Shown in pieces: positions 8,662-17,093 of a stretch of DNA of 64,000 nt; position 1 is the stretch's first letter, and each line of letters starts with the position of its first letter. The notes beneath the pieces are model-generated. The model saw nothing but the letters and a program-made list of their open reading frames with translations, did no database searches and was not told where the DNA came from. Location of the stretch: the NCBI GenBank assembly GCA_002842985.1, contig PHEQ01000006.1, positions 1 to 64,000 on the forward strand, given 5' to 3'. The stretch comes from Alphaproteobacteria bacterium HGW-Alphaproteobacteria-1 (GTDB lineage Bacteria; Pseudomonadota; Alphaproteobacteria; Rhodobacterales; Rhodobacteraceae). Made by a program: the position numbers and the translations under genes.

Positions 8662-9636
8662 ATGACCGAGGACGATCTCAGCGACAGACTTCTGAGCGGC
8701 GACCGGCGCGCGCTGGCCCGCGCCATTACCCTTATCGAGAGCGCGCGGCCCGATCACCGCGCAGCGGCGGCGCAGCTTCTGGAGCGGGTCAGCCGGGCGG
8801 GGCGCGAGGCCATCCGCATCGGCCTTTCGGGCACGCCCGGCGTGGGCAAATCCACCTTCATCGAGAGCTTCGGTCTGATGCTGACCGGTCAGGGTCTCAA
8901 GGTGGCGGTGCTAGCCGTCGATCCCTCTTCGGCGCGCTCGGGCGGCTCGATCCTCGGCGACAAGACGCGGATGGAGCGGCTCTCGCGCGACCCGTCCGCC
9001 TTCATCCGCCCCTCGCCCAGCCAGACGCATCTGGGCGGCGTGGCGCGCCGCACGCGCGAGGCGGTGATGCTGTGCGAGGCGGCGGGATATGACGTGGTGC
9101 TGATCGAGACCGTGGGCGTGGGCCAGTCCGAAACCGTGGTGGCCGAGATGTCGGATATCTTCGTGCTGCTTCTGGCGCCTGCGGGCGGCGACGAGTTGCA
9201 GGGCGTCAAGCGCGGGATCATGGAAATCGCCGATCTCATCCTTGTCAACAAGGCCGATGGCGATCTGAAACCGGCGGCGATGCGCACGCGGTCGGATTAT
9301 GCGGGCGCGCTGCGCCTGTTGCGCAAGCGCGCGCAGGATCCCGAGGGCTTTCCCAAGGCGCTGACCGTCTCGGCGCTGGCCGAGGACGGGCTGTCGGCGG
9401 CCTGGGACGAGATTCGCACGCTTGTCGCGTGGCGGCGCGCAGAGGGGCATTTCGCCGCCCGCCGCGTTTCGCAGGCGCAAAGCTGGTTCGTCGAGGAGGT
9501 GAAACAGGGCCTTCTCGCACGGCTGTTACTGCCCGCCAATCGCGCCCTGATGGAAAGCTTCGCCCATGAGGTCGCTCGCGGCGAGATCACCCCCACGGTC
9601 GCTGCCGCGCGGATGCTGGCGCGGCTTGGTGGCTGA
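8662..9636 (+). CDS. meaB: Methylmalonyl-CoA mutase-associated GTPase MeaB
   Basis: G3E-family P-loop GTPase of 324 residues that protects and reloads adenosylcobalamin mutases (methylmalonyl-CoA and/or ethylmalonyl-CoA mutase). Visible motifs are Walker A GTPGVGKS (about residues 57-64), the mutase-chaperone stretch VLAVDPSSARSGGSILGDKTRM, the GTPase motif IETVGVGQSE and the base-specificity motif NKAD. ATG at 8662. The mutase itself is not in the window. It fits the ethylmalonyl-CoA block 3 kb upstream, where ethylmalonyl-CoA mutase and methylmalonyl-CoA mutase would be clients. Convergent with a small hypothetical gene, with a 3-nt gap. Confidence 0.95.
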   Translation: MTEDDLSDRLLSGDRRALARAITLIESARPDHRAAAAQLLERVSRAGREAIRIGLSGTPGVGKSTFIESFGLMLTGQGLKVAVLAVDPSSARSGGSILGDKTRMERLSRDPSAFIRPSPSQTHLGGVARRTREAVMLCEAAGYDVVLIETVGVGQSETVVAEMSDIFVLLLAPAGGDELQGVKRGIMEIADLILVNKADGDLKPAAMRTRSDYAGALRLLRKRAQDPEGFPKALTVSALAEDGLSAAWDEIRTLVAWRRAEGHFAARRVSQAQSWFVEEVKQGLLARLLLPANRALMESFAHEVARGEITPTVAAARMLARLGG

Positions 9637-9639
9637 GGC

Positions 9640-9876
9640 TCAGCTTTTGCTCTCGCGCAGATAGACCCCCTCGGGCAGGTCGAGCGCAGCACCCAGATCG
9701 CGCAATTGCGACATCGACAGCGTGATCATTTGCACCCGATCAGTGCGCGGGTCGTATTGCTCGATCGTGACGCATTCCTCGAAGGCGTTGACGATCACAT
9801 CCTCGGCCAGAGGTGTTTCGCCCTCGTCCACGAGGGTGATCACGGTCGAGTCGAATTCGTGTTCGATGGAAAACAT
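9640..9876 (-). CDS. Conserved small hypothetical protein
   Basis: 78 residues, acidic (MFSIEHEFDSTVITLVDEGE...), with no signal peptide or transmembrane segment. It reads like a compact beta-strand-rich cytoplasmic protein. The stop lies only 3 nt from the meaB stop on the opposite strand. The start ATG at 9874-9876 has no strong Shine-Dalgarno. Not assigned to a family that I can name with certainty. Codon usage and conservation-like features (no low-complexity sequence, balanced charge) support a real gene. Confidence 0.65.
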   Translation of the reverse strand: MFSIEHEFDSTVITLVDEGETPLAEDVIVNAFEECVTIEQYDPRTDRVQMITLSMSQLRDLGAALDLPEGVYLRESKS

Positions 9877-9997
9877 GGGGATAGCGTATCGCGTCGGCGG
9901 TGGATTGCAACGGGCGATGGAGCGCAGGGGCGAAGGGGGTGGCGGAGCGGCGCAACCCTGCTAAAACGAGAGAAGTCGAGTATCACGAGGAGTTGTC

Positions 9998-10714
9998 ATG
10001 CGCTGGACTGCCTGCCTTGCTTTGATCGGCCTTGCCTCCTGTGTCGAGGTGGTGGAGTCTGGCCAGACCACCCGACCCGCCCCGCAGCCCGCCGCTGTGC
10101 AGCGCCCTGCCCCGCCCGCGGTCACGCGCGACAAGGTGCAGCAATTCCTGACCGTGGTGCAACGGGTGGAGCCTGTCGCCGAACGCGAATGCCGCGCCCG
10201 CGCGCCGGGCTCCAACTGCGATTTCCGCATCGTGGTGGATGACCGCCCCGGCCAGCCGGTCAACGCCTATCAGACGCTCGACCGCAACGGCCAGCCGATC
10301 CTGGCCTTCACGCTGCCGATGATCGCCTCGGTACGCAACGCGGATGAGTTGGCCTTTGTCATGGGCCATGAGGCCGCGCATCACATCAAGGGCCACATCC
10401 CCCGCCAGCAGCAAAGTGCGGCGGCGGGCGCGCTCATTCTGGGCGGCATCGCCGCCGTGACGGGGGCCGGACAGGGTGCGGTAGATCAGGCGGCGCGCAT
10501 CGGTGCGGGCGTGGGCGGGCGTGCCTTTTCCAAGGACTTCGAGCTTGAGGCCGACGCGCTTGGCACCGTGATCGCCCATAAATCGGGCTACAACCCGGTG
10601 CGCGGGGTCGAATTCTTTTCGCAGATACCCGATCCGGGCAACCGCTTCCTCGGGACCCATCCGCCAAATGCGCAGCGCATCGAGACGGTGCGCCGGGTGG
10701 CCTCACAGCTCTGA
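9998..10714 (+). CDS. M48-family zinc metalloprotease, lipoprotein
   Basis: 238 residues. The signal peptide ends in lipobox LASC (Cys15), so the protein is likely anchored to a membrane from the periplasmic side. A proline-rich linker (residues 25-45) precedes the peptidase domain, which has the zinc motif HEAAHH (His124, His128, Glu125) and the third ligand in FELEADALG. The C-terminal THPPNAQRI motif is usual for M48C/BepA-LoiP-like outer-membrane quality-control proteases. ATG at 9998 follows GAGGAG by 5 nt. It stands alone between the meaB convergent pair and a DUF6455 gene. A role in envelope protein turnover is inferred from the family. Confidence 0.9.
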   Translation: MRWTACLALIGLASCVEVVESGQTTRPAPQPAAVQRPAPPAVTRDKVQQFLTVVQRVEPVAERECRARAPGSNCDFRIVVDDRPGQPVNAYQTLDRNGQPILAFTLPMIASVRNADELAFVMGHEAAHHIKGHIPRQQQSAAAGALILGGIAAVTGAGQGAVDQAARIGAGVGGRAFSKDFELEADALGTVIAHKSGYNPVRGVEFFSQIPDPGNRFLGTHPPNAQRIETVRRVASQL

Positions 10715-10797
10715 GGCGTGGGGCCTGATTTGACGCAGATCAAAGCGTGACCGTCCTCTTTGCGGCACCCTTCTGTGCAATCAACAGGAGAGTTCCC

Positions 10798-11061
10798 ATG
10801 CAAAGCGCCCGCACGCTCAAACATCACGCCGGTCTTGTAGATCGTATGGCCACGGTTCAGGGCGTTGATCTGGAGGAGAAAATGATGGAGGGGTTGCTGA
10901 CCCCCGGTGCGTTGGGGGATGCCGTTCTCGCCTGCACCGGTTGCGCCAATCCCGGTGACTGCGAGCATTGGCTGGACGCGCGGCCCGACAGCGGGACAGC
11001 CCCGGATTATTGCCGCAATGTCGATCTTTTCGCCGATCTCAAGGCCGGTCGCAGCGCCTGA
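10798..11061 (+). CDS. DUF6455-type small Cys-containing protein
   Basis: 87 residues starting MQSARTLKHHAGLVDRMATVQG. It has a cluster CTGCANPGDCEHWLD and a further Cys near the end (DYCRNVDLF), a pattern seen in DUF6455 proteins of Rhodobacteraceae that could bind a metal or an iron-sulfur cluster. No transmembrane segment. ATG at 10798 is preceded by AGGAG with 7-nt spacing. An upstream GTG start would add residues without a ribosome-binding site. Function unknown; convergent with the hemolysin III-like gene. Confidence 0.78.
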   Translation: MQSARTLKHHAGLVDRMATVQGVDLEEKMMEGLLTPGALGDAVLACTGCANPGDCEHWLDARPDSGTAPDYCRNVDLFADLKAGRSA

Positions 11062-11070
11062 GGCCGCGCG

Positions 11071-11721
11071 TCAGAGCGCGTTCGCCAGCGCCGTGCTGAT
11101 GCCCAGAAAGAAGCATCCCGTGGCCAGCGCCACGAAGAGATGCCAGATCGCATTGGCAAAGCGCAGGCTCTCCCAGGCGTAGAACACCACCCCCGCCGTA
11201 TAGAGCAGCCCGCCCGCCAAGATTAAGCCAAGGCTTGACCCCGGCAGCACGCCCGAGAGCGGCAGGATGAGCGCAACCCCGAGCCAGCCGAGCGCGATAT
11301 AGGGCAGCCAATGGGTTGTCATCTGGCCGCGCGGACGGCGCAATTTGGACATCGCGCCCGCCAGCGCCAGCGCCCAGACCGCCGCCAGCACCGCATAGCC
11401 GAACGCGGTGTTCAAAATCACGCCGAGCGGCGTGAACGTGCCCGCGATCTTGATATAGATCGCCGCATGGTCGAGCCTGCGCAGCACCGGGCGCGCCGGG
11501 GTATGGGCAAAGAGGTGATAGGCCGCCGAGGCCCCGAGCATCGCAAGAAGCGCCAGCGAATAGACCAGCACCGCAGCGAGCGTCACCCCGTCCATCCTGA
11601 GCGCCCACATCGCCAGAAGCATCGCCACCCCCGTCACGGCGGCCAGTAGCCCGGTCACGTGCACCACGCCATCGGCCACGCGTTCCGCTCGTGTGTAAAG
11701 TGGATAAGCACCCTGCATCAT
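11071..11721 (-). CDS. Hemolysin III-family (PAQR-like) membrane protein
   Basis: About 216 residues and seven transmembrane segments. Conserved positions of the HlyIII/TrhA/PAQR family are visible: SAAYHLF near residue 67 (Ser, His), [19 protein letters not shown] (Asp, His) and IWHLFV near the C-terminus (His); these His and Asp residues form the metal site. Family roles include membrane-energetics homeostasis; true hemolysin activity is doubtful. The start is uncertain: ATG at 11721, ATG at 11718 or GTG at 11727, none with a good Shine-Dalgarno. Convergent with the DUF6455 gene. Confidence 0.87.
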   Translation of the reverse strand: MMQGAYPLYTRAERVADGVVHVTGLLAAVTGVAMLLAMWALRMDGVTLAAVLVYSLALLAMLGASAAYHLFAHTPARPVLRRLDHAAIYIKIAGTFTPLGVILNTAFGYAVLAAVWALALAGAMSKLRRPRGQMTTHWLPYIALGWLGVALILPLSGVLPGSSLGLILAGGLLYTAGVVFYAWESLRFANAIWHLFVALATGCFFLGISTALANAL

Positions 11722-11913
11722 ACCCACAGACTTGCACCAAACCCGTTACGATTCCATGAAAATTCGCATCTTGCACTATTACGTCACGGACTGTGGCCAT
11801 GGTGCCGGTCAATCCGCTGTCGCGAACCGGTCGAGTGCGCCCTTTTGACCTTACCCCTTGCGTCATCGCCGCTATTTTGGGATAAGTTCGATGCTGAAAT
11901 CAGGAGGGCTGTC

Positions 11914-12225
11914 ATGCCTGCACGCATCTACAAACCCGCCCGCACTGCGATGCAGTCGGGCACCGCCAAAACACGGCATTGGGTTCTGGAATTCGTGTCA
12001 GGAACGGCACGCGAGGTTGATCCACTGATGGGTTGGACCTCGTCGAGCGACACGCAGGCGCAGGTGCGGCTACGGTTTCCCACCAAGGAGGCGGCGCTCG
12101 ATTATGCCAAGGATCATGGTATCGACGCCGTGGTGCAGGATCCAAAACCGCGCAAGGCCAACATTCGCCCCGGCGGCTATGGCGAAAACTTTGCAACCAA
12201 TCGCCGTCAGGTCTGGACGCACTGA
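11914..12225 (+). CDS. Complex I NDUFS4-like (18 kDa) subunit
   Basis: 103 residues ([20 protein letters not shown]...), with the ETC complex I 18-kDa family pattern: N-terminal [43 protein letters not shown] and the C-terminal [12 protein letters not shown]. In alphaproteobacteria this mitochondrial-type supernumerary subunit binds NADH:ubiquinone oxidoreductase on the cytoplasmic peripheral arm. AGGAGGG precedes the ATG with good spacing. It stands alone; nuo genes are not in the window. The assignment is firm at family level. Confidence 0.93.
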   Translation: MPARIYKPARTAMQSGTAKTRHWVLEFVSGTAREVDPLMGWTSSSDTQAQVRLRFPTKEAALDYAKDHGIDAVVQDPKPRKANIRPGGYGENFATNRRQVWTH

Positions 12226-12230
12226 GCTTA

Positions 12231-12311
12231 GTGCCAATTCCGACAACCTGTGCGCTTGATGGCAGTCGGAGGGCGGGTGGATCTCTGACTGACGGGTGTG
12301 GCGATTGGCAC
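12231..12311. other. Intergenic dyad between the NDUFS4-like and iorA-like genes
   Basis: The 255-nt gap 12226-12480 holds a long-range inverted repeat, GTGCCAAT (12231-12238) and ATTGGCAC (12304-12311), enclosing a second pair, CAGTC (12263-12267) and GACTG (12287-12291). It could fold as an 81-nt stem-loop and act as a 3'-end structure for the upstream gene. There is no T-tract and it does not look like a tRNA. Chance is possible. Confidence 0.25.
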
Positions 12312-12480
12312 ATGGACTCAGGCAAGTAGGCATGATGCACCACGGGTCATGACGCGGCTTCACGGTGTTTTGACCCTCAAGCCGCATCAGGAAACGCCAC
12401 GCTCAACCATGCCGGAAATCCGGCTTTACACCTGAACCGAACGGTTTATCGTGCCTGTGCAAAACAGGAAAGGAGCCGCC

Positions 12481-12942
12481 ATGCCGCTGACCGTGAACGG
12501 GGCCGATTTTCCCACCGAAGGGCTCGATCCCGACATGCCGCTTCTGTGGGTGCTGCGCGATGTGCTGGGCCTGACGGGAACGAAATACGGCTGCGGCATC
12601 GCGCAATGCGGGGCCTGCACGGTTCATGTGGACGGGGTGGCGACACGCTCCTGCCAGGTGGCGCTTGGCGATGTCTGGGGGCCGGTCACCACCATCGAGG
12701 GGCTGGGCACGGCGCAGGCGCCGCACCCGGTTCAGGCGGCCTGGATCGAGCGCCAGGTGGCGCAATGCGGCTATTGCCAGTCGGGGCAGATCATGCAGGC
12801 GGCGAGCCTTCTGGCCGAGGTGGCGGAGCCGTCGGATGCCGAGATCGACGACGCCATGTCTGGCAACCTGTGCCGTTGCGGCACCTATCCGCGCATCCGC
12901 GAGGCCGTCCGTGCTGCGGCGCGCGCGATCAAGGGGGCCTGA
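12481..12942 (+). CDS. iorA: Molybdenum hydroxylase small subunit, (2Fe-2S)-binding (isoquinoline 1-oxidoreductase alpha-like)
   Basis: 153 residues carrying two [2Fe-2S] clusters of the xanthine oxidase family. The plant-ferredoxin-type cluster uses Cys38, Cys43, Cys46 and Cys58 ([18 protein letters not shown]). The helical-domain cluster uses Cys96, Cys99, Cys131 and Cys133 (QCGYCQSGQ and NLCRCGTY). It passes electrons from the molybdenum cofactor to an external acceptor. The separate FAD subunit of xanthine dehydrogenases is absent, as in IorAB and aldehyde dehydrogenases that donate to cytochromes. GGAGCCGCC precedes the ATG. The large subunit follows 1 nt after the stop. The true substrate is unknown, so the symbol indicates similarity only. 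Confidence 0.87.
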   Translation: MPLTVNGADFPTEGLDPDMPLLWVLRDVLGLTGTKYGCGIAQCGACTVHVDGVATRSCQVALGDVWGPVTTIEGLGTAQAPHPVQAAWIERQVAQCGYCQSGQIMQAASLLAEVAEPSDAEIDDAMSGNLCRCGTYPRIREAVRAAARAIKGA

Positions 12943-12943
12943 G

Positions 12944-15181
12944 ATGGGACGCGCGAAAACCATCGCCCGACGGTCATTCCTGATAGGATCGGCGGCTATC
13001 GCGGGCGGCGTGGCGTTTGGCGTCTGGCGGTTCCGCATACCTTATGCGAACCCGCTCCTGCGCGACCTGCCCGAGGGGGCGGCGGCGCTCACGCCCTATG
13101 TGATCATCACGTCAGAGGCCATCACACTGATCACGCCACGCGCCGACAAGGGGCAAGGGGCCACCTCGGTGCAGGCCGCGCTGATCGCCGAGGAACTGGA
13201 CGTGGACCTCGATCAGGTGCGCACCGACCCCGGCCCGCCGGATCGCGCCTATTGGAACACGGCGCTGTCGTCGGAGGCGGTGCCGTTCCGGGCGACCGAC
13301 GAGGGCTGGCTGGCCGAGACCGCGCGCGGCGCGATGGCGGCCCCGATGAAGTTTCTGGGGATGCAGATCACCGGCGGATCGACCACGGTGCCCGATGGTT
13401 ATGAAAAGTTGCGCCGTGCGGGGGCCGTGGCGCGCGAGACGCTCAAATCGACGGCGGCGCGGCTCAACGGGGTGGAGGTGGCAAGCCTCACGACCGAACG
13501 TGGCGCGGTGATTCTGCCCGATGGAACGCGGCTGAGCTATCAAAGCCTTGCCGCCGAGGCGGCGCGAACCGAGCCGGTGACCGAGGTCACCCTGCGCGAC
13601 CCGGCGGATTGGCGGTTACTGACGAAGCCGATGCAGCGCATTGATATCGTGGCAAAATCGACCGGAACACAGGATTACGGCATCGACGTGCAACGCCCCG
13701 ACATGCTCTATGCCGCTGTGCGGCTTGTGCCGCACGGCGCGGCGCTGCGGGGCTTTGACGCGACCCGCGCCGAGACGTTGCGCGGGGTTGAAAAGGTCGT
13801 CGCGCTGCCCGCTGGCGTCGCCGTCATCGCCACGAGCACCTGGCACGCCATGCAGGGCGCGCAGGCGATCACGCTGGAACATGACCCGGCCCCGTTTCCG
13901 CCCGACATGGCGGGGCATTGGCAGGCCCTGTCGGAGAGTTTCACACCGTACCGGCAAGACAGCCAATTCCGTGATGCGGGCGATGTGGAGGGCGCGCTGG
14001 CCGTGGGCACAGATGTCGAGGCCGAGTATCGCGCGCCCTATCTGGCCCATGCGCCGCTCGAGCCGCTCAACGCCACCGTGCTCTATACGCCCGAGCGCGT
14101 CGATATCTGGACCGGCACGCAGGTGCCGCGTTTTGTCCAGACCAACGTGGCCGCGATCACCGGCCTGAGCGCCGAGGCGGTGCATGTTCATGCGCAGATG
14201 ATCGGCGGCAGTTTCGGGCACCGGCTGGAGGATGAGGTGACGCGCCATGCCGCGCACATCGCCATGTCGGTGCCGGGGCGGGCGGTCAAGCTGACCTATT
14301 CGCGCGAAGAGGACATGGGCCATGACTTTCCCCGTCAGATCGCCATGGCGCGCGGGCGCGGGCGCGCGACGAAAGGACGGGTCGAGGCGCTCGACCTGGG
14401 CATCGCCATGCCCTCGGTCATCGCCTCGCAGATGGGGCGTCAGAACATTCCCGCCCCCGGCCCCGATCTTCAGATCGTGGCGGGTGCCTGGGACCAGCCC
14501 TATGCCATCCCGCATTACCGGGTGACGGGCTATCGCGCGCCGGAACTGGCACCGATTTCCTCGTGGCGCTCGGTGGGGGCCTCGACCAACGGCTTTTTCC
14601 ACGAGAGCCTGCTGGACGAGGTGATCCACGCCGCCGGGGCCGATCCGCTGGAGGAGCGGCTTCGGCTCTGCGATCACGGCCCGTCGCGCAAGGTGCTGGA
14701 GGCGGTAGGGGAGATGTCGGGATGGGGCGCACCGATGGCCGCAGGGGGCGGGCGCGGCGTGGCGCTCTGCCTGTCTTTCGGGGTGCCCTGCGCGATGGTG
14801 GTGGAGGTGCGCGAGACCGGGGAGGGCATCCGCTTTGACCGGGTCCATGTTGCCGCCGAGGTCGGTCGCGTGCTCGATCCGGTGAATTTCGACGGGCTGG
14901 TGAAGGGCGGCGTGGTCTTTGGCCTGGGTCATGCGATGCATGGTCAGATCACCTATGAGGGCGGCGTGACCGAACAGGCGAATTTCGATACCTTCCGCGC
15001 CATGCGCCTCTATCAATGCCCCGAGATCACCGTGCGCGGGCTGGAAAACGGCGCGCGGGTGCGCGGGGTGGGCGAACCACCGGTGCCCCCCGCCGCGCCG
15101 GCGCTGGCCAATGCGATCTTTGCCGCGACGGGGAAACGCCTGCGCGAAATGCCGTTCGAGAAGCATATCGGCTTTGTCTGA
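12944..15181 (+). CDS. iorB: Tat-exported molybdopterin-binding hydroxylase large subunit (isoquinoline 1-oxidoreductase beta-like)
   Basis: 745 residues, xanthine oxidase/aldehyde oxidase family. The N-terminus MGRAKTIARRSFLIGSAAIA is a twin-arginine leader, so the folded complex with IorA should be exported by the Tat system encoded at 17-18.6 kb. Molybdopterin-binding stretches are visible (for example QMIGGSFGHRLEDE and the region around WRSVGASTNGF). The catalytic Glu is in GVGEPPVPPAAPALANAIF near the C-terminus. Such IorAB-like enzymes hydroxylate N-heterocycles or oxidise aldehydes and often deliver electrons to c-type cytochromes; here neither the substrate nor the electron acceptor can be fixed. 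ATG at 12944, immediately after iorA, gives a two-gene operon. Confidence 0.88.
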   Translation: MGRAKTIARRSFLIGSAAIAGGVAFGVWRFRIPYANPLLRDLPEGAAALTPYVIITSEAITLITPRADKGQGATSVQAALIAEELDVDLDQVRTDPGPPDRAYWNTALSSEAVPFRATDEGWLAETARGAMAAPMKFLGMQITGGSTTVPDGYEKLRRAGAVARETLKSTAARLNGVEVASLTTERGAVILPDGTRLSYQSLAAEAARTEPVTEVTLRDPADWRLLTKPMQRIDIVAKSTGTQDYGIDVQRPDMLYAAVRLVPHGAALRGFDATRAETLRGVEKVVALPAGVAVIATSTWHAMQGAQAITLEHDPAPFPPDMAGHWQALSESFTPYRQDSQFRDAGDVEGALAVGTDVEAEYRAPYLAHAPLEPLNATVLYTPERVDIWTGTQVPRFVQTNVAAITGLSAEAVHVHAQMIGGSFGHRLEDEVTRHAAHIAMSVPGRAVKLTYSREEDMGHDFPRQIAMARGRGRATKGRVEALDLGIAMPSVIASQMGRQNIPAPGPDLQIVAGAWDQPYAIPHYRVTGYRAPELAPISSWRSVGASTNGFFHESLLDEVIHAAGADPLEERLRLCDHGPSRKVLEAVGEMSGWGAPMAAGGGRGVALCLSFGVPCAMVVEVRETGEGIRFDRVHVAAEVGRVLDPVNFDGLVKGGVVFGLGHAMHGQITYEGGVTEQANFDTFRAMRLYQCPEITVRGLENGARVRGVGEPPVPPAAPALANAIFAATGKRLREMPFEKHIGFV

Positions 15182-15223
15182 GCGCCTCTTGCCCCCGCGC
15201 GCGCGCGGTGCTTCAAGAGGGTC

Positions 15224-16294
15224 ATGCCAACGCTCGTGACCACATTCGTGCTTCTCGCGCTTGCGGGCCTTTCCGGGGTCGGGGCGCAGGCGGCAGGCCT
15301 GCCCCTGCCCTTTCTGATCGGACCGCTTGTCGTCTCGGCGGCGATTGCCACCGTGATGACCGAGCGACTGCCGCAAGGCTATCGCTTTCCCGAGCCGGTG
15401 CGGCTCGCGTTCATAGCCATCATCGGGCTGATGATCGGCGCGCAGGTGACGCCGTCGCTCTTTTCCGAGGCGCATCACTATGCGCTGACGCTGGGGGCGG
15501 TGACGGTGTTCGTAGGGCTGGCCCATGGCCTTGGCTACGGGGTGTTTCGCTGGCTGGGGGGCTATGACCGGGTGACGGCGTTTTACGCCAGCACCCCCGG
15601 TGGCCTCTATGAAAGCATCGAGATGGGCACGGCGGCGGGGGCGGATGTCACGCGGCTGATGATGCAGCAATTCCTGCGCATCATCGCGGTGGTGACGCTT
15701 TTGCCCTTTGGCCTGTCGCTCTGGCTCGGTGCGCCGGTGGGAAGTGCTGCGGGCATGAGCCTTGCGCGCGCAGATGTGCCGTGGTCGGACCTGCCGCTGA
15801 TCGTGCTGGCATGTCTGGGCGGGTTGGCTTTGGGCCGGGTGCTGCGGCTGCCGGCGGGGCAGATGACCGGGCCGATGGCGGTGGCGGCGGCGCTGTCGCT
15901 GTCGGGCTTGCTGGGGTTCGAAATTCCGCAATGGCTGGTCAATCTGGCGCAGGTGATCCTTGGCACCGCTTTGGGGATGCGGTTCACCGGGCTGAACCGG
16001 GGGCTGATGCTGCGCGGGGCGGGGCTGGCCGTCGTGTCGGTCGCGGGGATGCTAGCGGTGGGTCTCGCGCTGGCGTCGGGCCTGCACGCCATGACGAAAG
16101 AGCCGGTGGATGTGCTGGTGATCAGCCTCGCACCGGGGGGTGTCACCGAAATGGCACTTGTGGCGCTGAGCCTCTCGGCCAACCCGGCCTTTGTCACGCT
16201 GCACCACATCTACCGCATCCTGCTCACCGTGCTGGTGATCGGCACGGTGACCAAGCTCAGACGCGCACCCCGTGCCGCCCCGCCAGATCGGTGA
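15224..16294 (+). CDS. AbrB-family (AmoA-like DUF) integral membrane protein
   Basis: 356 residues, about ten transmembrane helices in two similar halves. Both halves carry the LPxxxLxGP / LPxGxMTGPM motif pair (GLPLPFLIGPL at residues 24-34, and RLPAGQMTGPMAV about residue 210), typical of the family called AbrB or ammonia monooxygenase-like. The STPGGLYE and SLAPGGVTEMAL motifs are also characteristic. Transport function is assumed but the substrate is unknown; it is not the AbrB DNA-binding protein. ATG at 15224 follows iorB by 42 nt, so co-transcription is possible. Its 3' end overlaps the convergent DUF815 gene by 38 nt. Confidence 0.83.
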   Translation: MPTLVTTFVLLALAGLSGVGAQAAGLPLPFLIGPLVVSAAIATVMTERLPQGYRFPEPVRLAFIAIIGLMIGAQVTPSLFSEAHHYALTLGAVTVFVGLAHGLGYGVFRWLGGYDRVTAFYASTPGGLYESIEMGTAAGADVTRLMMQQFLRIIAVVTLLPFGLSLWLGAPVGSAAGMSLARADVPWSDLPLIVLACLGGLALGRVLRLPAGQMTGPMAVAAALSLSGLLGFEIPQWLVNLAQVILGTALGMRFTGLNRGLMLRGAGLAVVSVAGMLAVGLALASGLHAMTKEPVDVLVISLAPGGVTEMALVALSLSANPAFVTLHHIYRILLTVLVIGTVTKLRRAPRAAPPDR

Positions 16295-17090
16295 AGAACT
16301 GCCACGCCACGCGGCCCGAACGCGCGCCGCGCGTGGCCTGCCATTCGATCGCCTCGGCGCGCAAGGCCGCGTCGTCAATCCCGACCCCGTAAGCCGCGCA
16401 ATAGCCCCGGATCATCGACAGGTATTCGTCCTGATCGCAGGGATGAAAGCCGAGCCAGAGCCCGAACCGGTCTGAGAGCGACACCTTTTCCTCGACCGCT
16501 TCGGAGGGGTTGATCGCGGAGGAGCGTTCGTTCTCGATCATGTCGCGGGGCATGAGGTGGCGGCGGTTGGATGTTGCGTAGAAAACCACATTATCGGGCC
16601 GCCCCTCGATCCCGCCATCGAGCACGGCCTTCAATGATTTGTAATGCTGGTCGTCATGGCTGAACGACAGGTCGTCGCAAAAAAGCAGGAAGCGCGCCTG
16701 CGCGCCACGCAACAGGTTCAGCAGGCGGCCAACCGAGGGCAGATCCTCGCGCTGCAATTCCACGATCTTGAGCGGCAATCCCTCGGCCAGAACGGCGGCG
16801 TGCACGGCCTTGACAAGGCTTGATTTACCCATGCCGCGCGCGCCCCACAAAAGCGCATTGTTGGCAGGCAGGCCGCGCGCGAACTGGCGGGTATTGGCCA
16901 GCAGCGTGTCACGCGCCCGGTCGATGCCCACGAGAAGGCCCATATCCACGCGGCTGACCTGCGTCACCGGCGCAAGCCTGTCGGGCGCGACGTGCCAGAC
17001 GAACGCCTCTGCCGCCTCGAAATCGGGCGCTGTCAGCGGTGCGGGACTCATCCGCTCCAGCGCGGCGGCGATACGGTCAAGTGGGTCCAT
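16257..17090 (-). CDS. DUF815 P-loop ATPase
   Basis: 277 residues, AAA-like. Walker A GARGMGKS (residues 83-90), Walker B FLLFCDDLSF (about 134-143), and downstream motifs KAVLDGG, VVFYATSNRRHLMPRD (sensor 1) and SLSDRFGLWLGFHPC are diagnostic of DUF815. Cytoplasmic; function unknown. The stop is inside the 3' end of the convergent AbrB-family gene (38-nt overlap). It is transcribed after tatC with a 3-nt gap, so it likely shares the tat transcript, an arrangement common in Rhodobacteraceae. A functional link with Tat is not shown. Confidence 0.87.
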   Translation of the reverse strand: MDPLDRIAAALERMSPAPLTAPDFEAAEAFVWHVAPDRLAPVTQVSRVDMGLLVGIDRARDTLLANTRQFARGLPANNALLWGARGMGKSSLVKAVHAAVLAEGLPLKIVELQREDLPSVGRLLNLLRGAQARFLLFCDDLSFSHDDQHYKSLKAVLDGGIEGRPDNVVFYATSNRRHLMPRDMIENERSSAINPSEAVEEKVSLSDRFGLWLGFHPCDQDEYLSMIRGYCAAYGVGIDDAALRAEAIEWQATRGARSGRVAWQFFTDLAGRHGVRV

Positions 17091-17093
17091 GGA

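Noticed and set aside
6494..8665. 723-codon open frame on the plus strand opposite hrpB
   Set aside because: Antisense shadow of a real gene in GC-rich DNA; Arg/His/Pro-rich composition, no domain, no ribosome-binding site.
13616..15931. 771-codon minus-strand open frame opposite iorB and the AbrB-family gene
   Set aside because: Low-complexity Arg/His-rich translation covering two well-supported plus-strand genes; a codon-bias artefact.
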